DNA of 64,000 nucleotides, taken from JAGXKT01 sp964531695. GTDB taxonomy: Bacteria; Planctomycetota; Phycisphaerae; SM23-33. How positions within the stretch are numbered: position 1 is the first letter of the stretch; the number at the start of each line of letters is the position of its first letter. The notes under the pieces were generated by a model. It was not told the origin of the DNA. It worked only from the letters and a program-made list of their open reading frames with translations, and did not search any database. This document shows, one piece after another, positions 44,151 to 53,626 of the stretch. The stretch lies in the NCBI GenBank assembly GCA_964531695.1, contig CAZHEH010000009.1:26591-90590 (forward strand), written 5' to 3'. Position numbers and translations under genes: made by a program.

Positions 44151-46205
44151 ATGCCGGCGTCGAAACCACAGGATATCCGCAACATCGTGCTCCTCGGACA
44201 TGGAGGCGCGGGCAAGACCACGCTCGCCGACGCCATGATCCACGCCGTCGGTGTGACCGGGCGGCTCGGCTCCGTCGACGACGGGACGAGTCACTTCGAC
44301 TACTCCGACATCGAGCACGAGCGGCAGCATTCCGTGGACCCGGCGGCCGCGTCCTTCGACCACGCCGGCAAGACGATCAACCTCATTGACACGCCGGGGT
44401 ATCCGGACTTCATCGGCGGCGCGATCGGGGCGATGTCGGGCGCGGATACGGCCGTCATCGTCATCAGCGCCACGGCCGGCATCGAGGTCAACACCCGGCG
44501 GCTGTACAACATCGCGAAGGACGCCGGCATGCCGGTAGCCATCGTCATCAACAAGCTCGACGGCGAGAACGCCGACCTGTCCGGCGTCATGTCCGCCGTC
44601 ACGGAGACCTTCGGGCAGGCGTGCAAGCCCATGACGCTGCCGACCGGCGGCGGCACGGCCGTGATCGACTGCTTCGCCCAGGACTCCGGCGACGCCGACG
44701 TCGGCGACGTGGCCGAGGCACACACCGAACTGGTCGAGAACATCGTCGAGTCCGACGAGGAGATGATGGAGGCCTACCTCGGCGGCGAGGAGATCCCCGC
44801 CGACAAGCTCGGCGCCGCCGTCGCCCAGGCCATGGTCGAGGGCACGGCGATTCCGGTGTTCTTCACGGCCGCCAAGGCGGAAGTCGGCGTCAAGGAGTTC
44901 ATGGACGCCATCGCGAAGTACCTGCCCTCGCCGGCGGACCACGCCGGGGCCCCGGTCTATGCCTCGGACCCGGCCGAGAGCGAGGAAGAGCCGGAGAAGA
45001 TCGAGTTCTCCGCGGATGCCTCCAAGCCGTTCATCGGGCAGGCGTTCAAGATCACCTCGGACCCGTTCGTGGGCAAGCTGGCGTGGATCCGCATCCTCCA
45101 GGGCACCGTCACGCCCGACACGAGCTACTACCTGCGGGACGACCGCAAGAGCGGGAAGATCGGACACCCGCTGAAGGTCGACGGCAAGGAGAACCACGAG
45201 ATCTCGAACGCCGTCGCCGGCGACATCATCGCGCTGGCGAAGGTCGAGGAAATCAGCGGCGGCGACGTTCTGCACGAGGACGCCCAGCCCATGTACCGCG
45301 GGCGGGCCAAGGCGCCGACGCCGATGTTCTCGCTGGCCGTGACCCCGAAAAGCCGGGGCGACGAGCAGAAGCTTTCCGGGGCCCTTTCGAAGCTCAGCGA
45401 GGAAGACCCGACCTTCACGGCCGGGCGCGACAGCCAGACGGGCGAGACGGTCATCAACGGCATCGGCGACCTGCACCTGCGGATCATGCTGACGAAGATG
45501 AAGAGCCGCTTCGACCTGGAGGTCGACACGAAGCCGCCGAAGGTTCCGTACCTGGAGACGATCACCAAGCCCGCCGACGGACACCACCGCCACAAGAAGC
45601 AGACCGGCGGTGCCGGGCAGTTCGGCGAGGTGTACCTGCGGGTCGAGCCGCAGGAGCGAGGATCGGGCTTCGAGTTCGTCAGCGAGCTGTTCGGCGAGTC
45701 CATCCCCCGCCAGTTCCTGCCCGCCATCGAGAAGGGCGTGAACGACGTGCTGGCGGCCGGGGCCATCGCCGGTTATCCCATGCAGGACATCAAGGTCGCC
45801 ATCACCGACGGCAAGCACCACCCGGTGGACTCGAAGGAAGTGGCCTTCCGCACGGCGGGCAAGAACGCCTTCATCGACGCGGTCAACAAGGCCAAGCCCA
45901 CCCTCCTCGAGCCGATCGTGCAGATGGAAATCACCGTGCCGGCCGACTTCGTCGGCGACATCGCGTCGGACCTGTCCGGCAGGCGCGGGCGCATCCAGGG
46001 CCAGGAAATGCTGCCCGGAAACGTGGTGATGATGCAGGCCCAGGCGCCCCTTTCCGAGGTCATGCAGTACAATAGTCAGCTCCGCTCGATCACCGGCGGA
46101 CAGGGCAGCTACACGATGGAGTTCAGCCACCACGAGCCGGTGCCCTCGAACGTGCAGGAGCAGATCATCGCGGCCGCCAAGAAGGCCGATGACGAAGAAA
46201 GCTGA
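44151..46205 (+). CDS. Elongation factor G-like GTPase, EF-G2 type
   Basis: 684 residues from ATG 44151 behind GGAGA. All five EF-G domains are present. G1 GHGGAGKTT (17-25), G3 DTPGYPDF (80-87), G4 NKLD near 138, and domain IV with QTGGAGQFGEVYLRVEP. Canonical EF-G has DTPGH with the GTP-activating His; here it is Tyr84, as in EF-G2/FusA2 paralogues of other phyla. It is therefore probably not the housekeeping translocase but a divergent paralogue, with slow or different GTPase activity. No rpsL/rpsG/tuf cluster accompanies it; rpmB follows at 29 bases. Confidence 0.92.
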   Translation: MPASKPQDIRNIVLLGHGGAGKTTLADAMIHAVGVTGRLGSVDDGTSHFDYSDIEHERQHSVDPAAASFDHAGKTINLIDTPGYPDFIGGAIGAMSGADTAVIVISATAGIEVNTRRLYNIAKDAGMPVAIVINKLDGENADLSGVMSAVTETFGQACKPMTLPTGGGTAVIDCFAQDSGDADVGDVAEAHTELVENIVESDEEMMEAYLGGEEIPADKLGAAVAQAMVEGTAIPVFFTAAKAEVGVKEFMDAIAKYLPSPADHAGAPVYASDPAESEEEPEKIEFSADASKPFIGQAFKITSDPFVGKLAWIRILQGTVTPDTSYYLRDDRKSGKIGHPLKVDGKENHEISNAVAGDIIALAKVEEISGGDVLHEDAQPMYRGRAKAPTPMFSLAVTPKSRGDEQKLSGALSKLSEEDPTFTAGRDSQTGETVINGIGDLHLRIMLTKMKSRFDLEVDTKPPKVPYLETITKPADGHHRHKKQTGGAGQFGEVYLRVEPQERGSGFEFVSELFGESIPRQFLPAIEKGVNDVLAAGAIAGYPMQDIKVAITDGKHHPVDSKEVAFRTAGKNAFIDAVNKAKPTLLEPIVQMEITVPADFVGDIASDLSGRRGRIQGQEMLPGNVVMMQAQAPLSEVMQYNSQLRSITGGQGSYTMEFSHHEPVPSNVQEQIIAAAKKADDEES

Positions 46206-46234
46206 GACCGATTCGGCGGTCCGGGAGAGAACCT

Positions 46235-46513
46235 ATGTCACGCGTATGCCCCTTCACCGGTAAGCGAACCCGCGCAGGGCGGACCTATACCCATCGCGGC
46301 CGGGCCAAGTACCTCGGCGGCGTCGGCATCAAGACGACCGGCAAGACGAAGCGCAAGTTCCGCGCAAACATGCAGCGAGTGCGGGCGCTCGTCGACGGCA
46401 AGCCCTGCCGTGTCAACGTCTCGACGAAGGCCATCCGCGACGGCTTCATTGCCAAGCCGCCCAAACGGAAGTACCTCTCGCCCGAACAGAAGGGCCAGGT
46501 CGAGGCCGAGTAG
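46235..46513 (+). CDS. rpmB: 50S ribosomal protein L28
   Basis: 92 residues, basic. Family opening SRVCPFTGKRTRAGRTYTHR, then GVGIKTTGKTKRKFRANMQR and LVDGKPCRVNVSTKAIRDGF. Two Cys are visible (VCPF, KPCR) but the four-Cys zinc type is not complete. GGGAGA ribosome-binding site. It is co-directional with the EF-G2-type gene, so it may be co-transcribed. Confidence 0.95.
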   Translation: MSRVCPFTGKRTRAGRTYTHRGRAKYLGGVGIKTTGKTKRKFRANMQRVRALVDGKPCRVNVSTKAIRDGFIAKPPKRKYLSPEQKGQVEAE

Positions 46514-46546
46514 AGCGAGTCCGGAACCGCTCCGCCGCCGCCGGCT

Positions 46547-47557
46547 TCAGCCGCGCCGCGGCGGTCGGACCGGCTTGCCCTTCTCGATGGAGTCATAGAG
46601 CGCGTCCATCAGGTCGGCCAGCAGGATGCCCAGTTGCCCGGTGCACCGCGGCTCGGCCTTGCCGAGGATCACGTCGACGAAGTTGCGCACCGGCGGCACC
46701 GTCGGTATTTTCCAGCCGCGCGGGACCTTCGTGATCTCGAGGTCTTCCTTCTTGTTGTTCACCCGGAAGCCGCCGCCATGCGGCCGGATCTCCAACAAGG
46801 CCCCGTCTCCCTGCAGAATCAACTGGCTGTACATGGAGCCGGGGCAGTTTCCACCGCTGGTGATCGACGCCATGCACCCGCTGGCGAACCGCACACACGC
46901 CACCGCGTTGATGTCCACGCGCGTGCCCTTGTTGTCCGCCCAGCAGAAAACCTCCTCCACGGGGGAGTCGACGAGGTACATCATGGCCGAGAGCACGTGG
47001 GCGCTGCTGTCGTAGAGCTGGCCGCCGCCGGAGAGCTTCGGATCCTGCCGCCACTTGCCGGCCGTGCCCTTCATCCAGCCCTGGGCCATGATGCCCGTGG
47101 CGAGTTGAAGCTCGCCGATCGTGCCGTCCGCCATCAGCTCGCGGGTATAGGCGAAGGTATCGGTGTAGAGCCCCTGAATGGCGATCTGCAGGTTCCGCCC
47201 GGCCTTGTCTGCCTGTGCGACGAGCTTGCGGGCATCGTCCGAGTCGGTCACCATGGGCTTCTCGACCATGACGTGGGCGCCGGCCTTCAGGGCATCGGAA
47301 CAATGCCGGTAATGCAGCGTGTGCGGCGTCGAGACGATCACTGCGTCCGGCTTCACTTCCTTGAGCATCTCCTTGTGCGAATCGAAAACCTTGGGACGCT
47401 TGCGCGGCAGGCACTCCTTGCGGAGCCGCTGGATGTTCGCCGGATTGACGTCTACCAGTGCCGCGACCTTGACCTCCGGCACGCACTCGTTGATGGCACG
47501 CACGTGGCTGCGGACGAAGCCGCCGCAGCCGATAATCCCCAGACGCAACTCACTCAT
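46547..47557 (-). CDS. Gfo/Idh/MocA-family NAD(P)-dependent oxidoreductase
   Basis: 336 residues. Rossmann motif RLGIIGCGGFVRSHVRAIN, the VEKPMVTDSDDARKLV block with the catalytic Lys of EKP, and a C-terminal alpha/beta domain beginning near GELQLATGIMAQGW. Substrate is a sugar or polyol derivative, unknown here; such proteins are abundant in planctomycetes and often act on carbohydrate side chains. No signal peptide. It lies 89 bases downstream of the M20 peptidase gene. Confidence 0.9.
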   Translation of the reverse strand: MSELRLGIIGCGGFVRSHVRAINECVPEVKVAALVDVNPANIQRLRKECLPRKRPKVFDSHKEMLKEVKPDAVIVSTPHTLHYRHCSDALKAGAHVMVEKPMVTDSDDARKLVAQADKAGRNLQIAIQGLYTDTFAYTRELMADGTIGELQLATGIMAQGWMKGTAGKWRQDPKLSGGGQLYDSSAHVLSAMMYLVDSPVEEVFCWADNKGTRVDINAVACVRFASGCMASITSGGNCPGSMYSQLILQGDGALLEIRPHGGGFRVNNKKEDLEITKVPRGWKIPTVPPVRNFVDVILGKAEPRCTGQLGILLADLMDALYDSIEKGKPVRPPRRG

Positions 47558-47646
47558 CTGTCGCTCCTCTCCATCGCGCCGGCATTGGCGCGGGCATTAC
47601 CCTTACCGGACGCCCCGACCGATGCAACGAGAAACCCGGAATCGAG

Positions 47647-49032
47647 CTACCTTTCCCGCCCGGCCATCCGCTGGAGGAGCGAGGCGATCGCCAGGGAGGT
47701 GCCGCGCAGCATCGACAGGGCGTACTTCTCGTTCGGCGCGTGGTGGCCGTCGTCCGGCAGCGTGCAGCCCAACAGCACCGCGTCCACCCCGAGCACTCGC
47801 TGGATACACTCCCCGACCGGGATGGACGCCCCGCAGCGAACCAGCGCCGGGTCCCGACCGAACGCCTCGCGGAGGGCCTCGCAGCCGGCTTGCAGGGCGG
47901 GCGAGTCCAGCGGGATCGCGCACGGCCGCGCGAGCGCGTTCACCTGCACGGTTGCAGTCATGCCGCGGGGTGTGTTCCGCGCGACGAACCCGCGCACGCC
48001 CTCGGCGATCCGCTCCGGGTCCTGGTCCGGCACGAGGCGGCAGGAGATCTTGGCGGAGGCCCTCGCGGGGATGATGGTCTTGGAGCCGGGTTCGGTGTAT
48101 CCGCTGACGATGCCGTTGCAGTCGAGCGCGGGACGCGCCCAGAGACGCTCGAATACGCCCAACCCCTGCTCGCCGCCGGCCAGTTCCTTCGCGCCCAGCG
48201 ACGCGGCGTACTCGGCCTCGTCGAACGGCAGACGGGCCCACAGCGTGCGCTCCGCCTCGCCTACGGGCCGGACGCGGTCGTAGAAGCCGTCGATGGCCAC
48301 ACGGCCGTGCTCGTCGTGCATCGCCGCGATCAGCCGGGCCAGCGCGTTCGCGGGGTTGGCCAGCGCGCCGCCGTGCAGGCCGCTGTGCACATCCTGCGCC
48401 GCGCCGCGCAGCTCGATTTCGAAATACGCCAGTCCGCGCAACCCGTAGGTGATGCTGGGCAGGTCGTGCGCGTAGAACGACGTGTCCACCACTACGGCCG
48501 CGTCGGCCGTCAGCCGATCCCGCAACTCCGCAAGCACGGCCTCGATGTGCGGTGAGCCGATCTCCTCCTCGCCCTCGACCAGAAACCGCACATTCGCCGG
48601 CAGCCCCCCGCAGGCCCCCCACGCCTCGATCGCCGCCATCGCCGCGGCCAGCGGGCCCTTGTCGTCGCACGCGCCGCGAGCATACACGTTTCCGTCCCGC
48701 ACGACCGGCTCGAACGGCTCCGTCCGCCACTCGTCCAGCGGGTCGGGCGGCTGCACGTCATAATGGGCGTAGATCAGCAACGTGGGGGCGTCCGCCGCGG
48801 CCGCCCTGCCCTCGGCGAGTACCAGCGGCTTGCCGCCCGCGGCCGGGCGTACGACCTCCGCCGTCAGGCCGATTTCCCGCATCCGCCCGGTGAGCCACTC
48901 CGCGCACCGTGCGCAGGGGTCCGGCCGCGACGTGTCGTTGGCCACGCTCGGGAATCGCAGCAGCTCGCACAGACGCTCGAGGTGCGCCGGCTCATTCGCC
49001 TTCAGATACTCGCACAGCGCGGGGGGAATCAT
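47647..49032 (-). CDS. M20-family peptidase/dipeptidase
   Basis: 461 residues from ATG 49032, which lies two bases after the upstream stop (TGAGGATG); the frame is open to 49074. Two-metal peptidase motifs: LIYAHYDVQPPDPLDEW (His and Asp), ARGACDDKGPLAAAM (bridging Asp), LVEGEEEIGSPH (Glu pair), FDVHSGLHGG-like segment (reads AQDVHSGLHGG) and a late His in DDGHHAPNEKY. The dimerisation domain is inserted in the middle. It cleaves dipeptides or related amides in the cytoplasm. Translation is probably coupled to the beta-helix gene. Confidence 0.93.
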   Translation of the reverse strand: MIPPALCEYLKANEPAHLERLCELLRFPSVANDTSRPDPCARCAEWLTGRMREIGLTAEVVRPAAGGKPLVLAEGRAAAADAPTLLIYAHYDVQPPDPLDEWRTEPFEPVVRDGNVYARGACDDKGPLAAAMAAIEAWGACGGLPANVRFLVEGEEEIGSPHIEAVLAELRDRLTADAAVVVDTSFYAHDLPSITYGLRGLAYFEIELRGAAQDVHSGLHGGALANPANALARLIAAMHDEHGRVAIDGFYDRVRPVGEAERTLWARLPFDEAEYAASLGAKELAGGEQGLGVFERLWARPALDCNGIVSGYTEPGSKTIIPARASAKISCRLVPDQDPERIAEGVRGFVARNTPRGMTATVQVNALARPCAIPLDSPALQAGCEALREAFGRDPALVRCGASIPVGECIQRVLGVDAVLLGCTLPDDGHHAPNEKYALSMLRGTSLAIASLLQRMAGRER

Positions 49033-49034
49033 CC

Positions 49035-51812
49035 TCAGTCCGCCCCCTCGCCCACCAGCCGGATCCGCCCCCACCGGGCCGGCGTGCGAAAGCCGCCGCT
49101 GCCCTTGTCACAGAAGAACTGCTCGACGGGCCGGCCGTCGTCGTTCCAGCAGTAGTGGAAGCCGATCGTCGCTCTCGGCTCCGGCTTGGCCGGGGCCAGC
49201 CCCTCGGCGGGGATGTGGAACTCCATGACGTAGCCATCCGCCGTCGGGCGCCAGACGGCCTCGGCCCGCGCCCCGGCCGGGTCGCCCTCCCGACTGCACC
49301 AGACGCCGCAGGAGCGCGGCCCGTCGCCCGCGCTCGGGTCGGCCGCGGGCGTCAGGATGATCTGCACCGCCGCCGGCGTGATCGCCCCCGCTCCGGCCGC
49401 GTCTCGCTCCAGGAACAGCTCCAGCGAGTCTCCCGCCCAAGGCGCGTCCGGCCGCACGCCGATGCGCGCATCCTTCACCGCGAGTGCCCCATGCAGACCG
49501 CTCGCCTGCCATGCCAGGCGCAGCGAGCCGGACGCCTCGCCCTCGTACGGCGCGGGGAGCGGGGGCAGGCCGTCCCAATCTTCCAGGCGACCATCCAGCT
49601 CGACGCGTTCGGGCGCCGGCGGCACGGCCACGGGGTTCGCGGCCGATCCCGGCGCGTCCTTGGGCAGCTCCCTTCGCGGCGCGGGGTCCGGCCTTCGCGG
49701 CTCGGGGTCCGGCCTTCGCGGACGGGCCACCCTTTCCCCGGCGACCACGACCTCCGGCGCCGGCTCGCCTTCCCGGAGGATCGGCCAGAGGCGGTAGTGG
49801 TTCACCTTCGGCCCGCGAAGCTTCTCGAAGCGCCCGCGGTAGCGGGTGTCGTGGCTTCGGCCCGCGTCCGTCAGGCGCGGCTCGACGGCGAGGTCCTGGA
49901 ACGGACCGGGCACGACGTTCTCGGGGTCGATCGCCCGGCCGAACAGGTCTTCCGTGACGCCGTCGATGGGCGGACAGCCCATTCCCAGGACCGACTCGTC
50001 GATGACGAAGGTCCACTCCAGTTCCTCCCGGCCGCCACGCGGCCGGAGCACGATCGGCACGCGGCTGTGCACGTCGTTGCCGCTCAGCAGCCGCCAATGC
50101 TCCAGCGACAGCACCGGACGCTCCCGCCAACGGTCCAGGTCGGGCACTTCGGCGTCCGGTATCCCCGCCTCTCCCAGCGCGGCCGCGAAACGCCGGGCGA
50201 CCTCGTCAATCGGCACGCGGCCCTTGTTCGTGTTCACCAGGAACAGGGGCGCGTCGAGCGGCGATCCGTACGTCTCGGACATCACCAGTCCGTACGCCCC
50301 GGTTATGGCGTTGTAGTCGCTGCGGTTGCCGCGCGATCGCCTTGACTCGGCCGGCAGGGAGACCGCCCCGCGATGATTGCCGAGGATGAGGTTGTTCATC
50401 ACGCGCCAGCCGGAGGCCACGGTTCGCCCGCCGCGGCGGTCGGTGCCGACATGGGCCCAGACGCCGAAATTCGCGTTGAAGTAGATCAGGTTGTGCACGG
50501 CCGTGATGCCGCCGGCGTCGTGGCTGTAGATGCCGTCACCGGCCAGGCCCCGCCCGGCCGTGCTGAAGGCCAGCACGTTGTTGTCCACCAGCAGCGGACC
50601 GCGGCCCAATTCCAGGAACAGCGCGGCGCCGGTATTGCCCACGATGACATTGCGCGTGACGCGGCTGCCGTGGTAGGTGTTGTCGAGCCAGATGCCGGAG
50701 GCGTCGTTGTCGCGGATGAGATTTGCGGCGATCAGCCCGTCCGTCAGGAAGTGCAGCTTGATGCCCGCGGTCTCGGAGCCGCCGAGCCCCAGATAATCGT
50801 TCCGCTCGATGACGTTGCCGACGATCCGCGTGCCGGGCGTGTGGCAGCCGACGATGCCCGCGGCGCCGTTGTCCCGGATGATGCAGTTTCGAATGACGTG
50901 GCGGCCCAGCTCACGGGGCTTGCGCTGGCCCAGCCCTTCGGCGTCGTATTCGCCCTCGTAGCCGCAGTCGATGCCCGTCGTCTTGACCTGCTCGATGATG
51001 CAGTTCTCGATCCGCCAATGGCGCCCCGCCCGGATGCCCAGGGCGCCCGCCTGCGGGAACTTGTTGCCGGGCACGTAGAAGCCCTGATGAAAGTTGTTGC
51101 CGCAGTGCGACATGCGGAAGCCGATCACGTGGATGTGCCCCAGGCCCCGCTTGAACGGGGCGAAGATGCGCCCGCGGACAGTCAATTCGACGCGGCAGTC
51201 GTCGAGCCGCTTGTACGGCCGGGGCAGATGGATCGTCACCGTCTTGCCGTCGGTCGCCCACGTTCCCGCGGCGGCCGGGACCTCCTCGGCGTCGTCCACC
51301 TCCTTGAGCCGGTCGCCGTCCACGAACACCTGCCCGCAACTCCGGTTCTCGCGGCTCTGCAGCCGCGTGGCGAACGGGTTGTACCACCGCACTCCCCCCT
51401 CCGGCGCCCCCGTCCGGAAGACCGCCTCGGGCAAGGCCGTGCGGTAGACGTGTTCCGCGCCGGCAACCGTCTCCCAGCGAACGCTCGGCCAGGGCTCCGA
51501 GCCCCGGATATGCACTTCCTCGCCGGGAGCCGCCCTGTAGACGACCGGATTGCCCGGCTCGCCGCCGCGGACCGGCGCGACGCGCTCCCGGTAGATGCCC
51601 GCGTGGACGAGCACCGTGTCCCCCGGCCCGGCTTGGGCAGCCGCGGCCGAAATGGTACGCAGCGGCGCCTCTGCGGTGCCGCCGGCCTCGTCCGACGCCT
51701 CGGGATGGTTCTGATCGACGACGTAGGTGCGGGCGTGGGCGATTCCCGCCGCCAGAAGGACGAGCGCGGCGGACAGGGCAACTGGCTTGGCTCGGTGCTG
51801 TGTCGGGTTCAT
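49035..51812 (-). CDS. Secreted right-handed beta-helix protein with C-terminal CBM9/DOMON-like domain
   Basis: 925 residues. Signal peptide to about 28 (LLAAGIAHARTYVV). An N-terminal DUF1565-type motif (SDEAGGTAEAPLRTISAAAA) opens a long parallel beta-helix (about 60-560) with repeated Asn/Ile ladders such as VIRNCIIRDNGAAGIVG, IVGNVIERNDYLGLGG and NVIVGNTGAALFLE. A linker with PRRPDPEPRRPDPAPRR-like repeats (DNA repeat near 49680-49730) precedes a CBM9-like domain (LDGRLEDWDGLPPLP onward). Likely a polysaccharide lyase or binding protein outside the cell; catalytic residues cannot be named. The stop and the M20 start are two bases apart. Confidence 0.85.
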   Translation of the reverse strand: MNPTQHRAKPVALSAALVLLAAGIAHARTYVVDQNHPEASDEAGGTAEAPLRTISAAAAQAGPGDTVLVHAGIYRERVAPVRGGEPGNPVVYRAAPGEEVHIRGSEPWPSVRWETVAGAEHVYRTALPEAVFRTGAPEGGVRWYNPFATRLQSRENRSCGQVFVDGDRLKEVDDAEEVPAAAGTWATDGKTVTIHLPRPYKRLDDCRVELTVRGRIFAPFKRGLGHIHVIGFRMSHCGNNFHQGFYVPGNKFPQAGALGIRAGRHWRIENCIIEQVKTTGIDCGYEGEYDAEGLGQRKPRELGRHVIRNCIIRDNGAAGIVGCHTPGTRIVGNVIERNDYLGLGGSETAGIKLHFLTDGLIAANLIRDNDASGIWLDNTYHGSRVTRNVIVGNTGAALFLELGRGPLLVDNNVLAFSTAGRGLAGDGIYSHDAGGITAVHNLIYFNANFGVWAHVGTDRRGGRTVASGWRVMNNLILGNHRGAVSLPAESRRSRGNRSDYNAITGAYGLVMSETYGSPLDAPLFLVNTNKGRVPIDEVARRFAAALGEAGIPDAEVPDLDRWRERPVLSLEHWRLLSGNDVHSRVPIVLRPRGGREELEWTFVIDESVLGMGCPPIDGVTEDLFGRAIDPENVVPGPFQDLAVEPRLTDAGRSHDTRYRGRFEKLRGPKVNHYRLWPILREGEPAPEVVVAGERVARPRRPDPEPRRPDPAPRRELPKDAPGSAANPVAVPPAPERVELDGRLEDWDGLPPLPAPYEGEASGSLRLAWQASGLHGALAVKDARIGVRPDAPWAGDSLELFLERDAAGAGAITPAAVQIILTPAADPSAGDGPRSCGVWCSREGDPAGARAEAVWRPTADGYVMEFHIPAEGLAPAKPEPRATIGFHYCWNDDGRPVEQFFCDKGSGGFRTPARWGRIRLVGEGAD

Positions 51813-51908
51813 GGGGAGTTCAACCCGGAGGGGGGCCTTCGGTCACGGGCCCATTTTGGGATTCATGGCCTCGCCACGGCACGCGCCCGCCCCCACGTGC
51901 CGGGCCGG

Positions 51909-53321
51909 TCAGGTGATCTGCTGCGTGAGCAGTTCGATCAACTCCTCGGCCGGCATGGAGCGCCGCCCGACGGGGGTGGTCCAGAGGACATCGCCGCTCT
52001 CGGCCAGGAGCTTCTCCATTCGCTGCACAGCCAGGACGACCGAGGAATGGTTCTTGCCCATGGCGCGTCCGATCTCGGGGAAGCTCATCTGCGTATGGCG
52101 GCGCGCGAGGAACATGGCGACCATCCGGGCCGACGCGACGGTCCGCGTGCGGCGCGAGGAGTGCAGATCCGCCGGCGTGACGCCGAAGAACGCCGCGACC
52201 GTCGCCTCGATGCCCCCGAGCGTGATGGCGCATCCGGCGCGGGCCATGTGCTCGGAAAGGGCATTCGTGGCGGTCGCCAGGTCCACCGGCCGACTGGACA
52301 GCGCCGACAAGGCCGCCAGTTTGGTCAGCGATCCCTCCAACTCCCGGACGGAACCGCGGAGGTGCTCGGCGACCATCTCCAGCACGCCCTCCTCCATCCG
52401 CAGGTTCATGCGGAGGGCGCGGCGGCGGAGGATCTCCAGCCGCGTGTCGCGGTCCGGCGGATCCACCTTGACCACCATCCCGGAGATGAACCGGCTGATG
52501 AGCTTGTCCGAGAAATCCCCCACGAGCTTCGGGTGGGCGTCCGAGGCGAGAACGATCCGGCTGCCCATCGCTTCGACCGCGTCGAACGTATGCAGGAACT
52601 CCTCTTGGATGCCGCGCTTCGCCGACAGGAAGTGCACATCGTCGATCGCCAGCAGGTCCAGGTTGCGGTACCGTTGGCGAAACTCCGCGAACTTGCGCCC
52701 GCGCAGCGCGGCAATGTAATCGTTGGTGAACTGCTCGCCCGTGACGTATCGCCACCGCTTGGCCTCGTCCCGGCGGGCCAACGCCTCGCAGACGCCCTGC
52801 AGAAGGTGCGTCTTGCCCACCCCGCACGGGCCGTGGACGAACAGCAGCCGGAACGGCGGCGCCGACGGCGAGGCCATCGCCTGCGAGGCCGAGTACGCCA
52901 GACGGTTCCCCGTCCCGACGACGAACTCGTCCAGCCGATGGCGGAGGGCCGGTTGGCCCTCCGCCTTTCGCGGCCGGACCCGTCCGTGGGTAGTGCGGCG
53001 GACAATGTCCGCCTGCGAATCCAACTGCCGCTTCCGGCAGTTTGCGCTCAGTGCCGGGTCGATCGTCACGATCACCGGCAGTTCCTGATCCGTGTGGATA
53101 CTGGCCGCTTCGGCCAGCTCCGCGCGGTAGTGGGTCTCGATCCAGTTGGCGACAAACGGATTCGGCACGGCCACCTCCAGATGCTCCGTGCCCAACTCCA
53201 CGCGGGCCCCGCCGCGGAACCATGCGTTGAACTTCTGCGGCCCGACGCGGTCCCGCAACGTGGCGAGTATCTTGTCTGTCAAGGGCTCTTCGGCGCAGAC
53301 TGATCGCGCAACGGTATCCAT
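51909..53321 (-). CDS. dnaA: Chromosomal replication initiator DnaA
   Basis: 470 residues. Domain I at 1-90 (LRDRVGPQKFNAWFRG). AAA+ domain with Walker A GPCGVGKTHLLQG, Walker B LLAIDDVHFL, sensor RIVLASDAHPK and RLISRF-like arginine finger region (KLISRFISGM). Domain IV contains SARMVAMFLARRHTQMSFPE and the DnaA-box recognition helix KNHSSVVLAVQRM. It opens oriC and also regulates transcription. No dnaN, recF or gyrB follow. Its promoter and a perfect DnaA box lie upstream. Confidence 0.96.
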   Translation of the reverse strand: MDTVARSVCAEEPLTDKILATLRDRVGPQKFNAWFRGGARVELGTEHLEVAVPNPFVANWIETHYRAELAEAASIHTDQELPVIVTIDPALSANCRKRQLDSQADIVRRTTHGRVRPRKAEGQPALRHRLDEFVVGTGNRLAYSASQAMASPSAPPFRLLFVHGPCGVGKTHLLQGVCEALARRDEAKRWRYVTGEQFTNDYIAALRGRKFAEFRQRYRNLDLLAIDDVHFLSAKRGIQEEFLHTFDAVEAMGSRIVLASDAHPKLVGDFSDKLISRFISGMVVKVDPPDRDTRLEILRRRALRMNLRMEEGVLEMVAEHLRGSVRELEGSLTKLAALSALSSRPVDLATATNALSEHMARAGCAITLGGIEATVAAFFGVTPADLHSSRRTRTVASARMVAMFLARRHTQMSFPEIGRAMGKNHSSVVLAVQRMEKLLAESGDVLWTTPVGRRSMPAEELIELLTQQIT

Positions 53322-53626
53322 ACCGGCTTCCTTGGCTGTCCTGGAGGTTACGTCTTTCTGCCGGCTCGCGCGACTCCGGGGCGGTGCAGCGGACCCCGGC
53401 GGGCGAGCGTCACATGCTCCTAACGCGGGAGAGACTCTAAGCCCGTCTCACGCCCCCGTCAAAGCCAAAGAGCCGGGAATGTTATCCACACGGCCCAAGC
53501 CGCGCGTGCAAGGAAAGTTGCCGACACAAAAAAACTTCCTTCCACACCTTCCTCACCGTTTGTTCACAAAGCGGGTTTCCGCGGAGCTTCGGCACCCTCC
53601 AGCGGGCGGGGCAAGTCAAAATGTTC
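53322..53626. other. dnaA upstream region, candidate replication origin
   Basis: 305 bases without a gene, the least GC-rich stretch in this part. DnaA box TTATCCACA (perfect) at 53483-53491; a near box TTGTTCACA at 53560-53568; a seven-A run at 53528-53534; Cys/Thr-rich repeats CTTCCTTCC around. Together with dnaA this fits oriC, though only two boxes are clear and no duplicated AT-rich 13-mers are obvious. It may instead serve DnaA autoregulation. Confidence 0.5.
53434..53462 (-). promoter_or_regulatory. dnaA promoter
   Basis: Minus strand TTGACG (5 of 6, 53457-53462) and TAGAGT (4 of 6, 53434-53439), 17-base spacing. Leader about 106 bases. The DnaA box at 53483-53491 lies just upstream. 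Confidence 0.5.
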
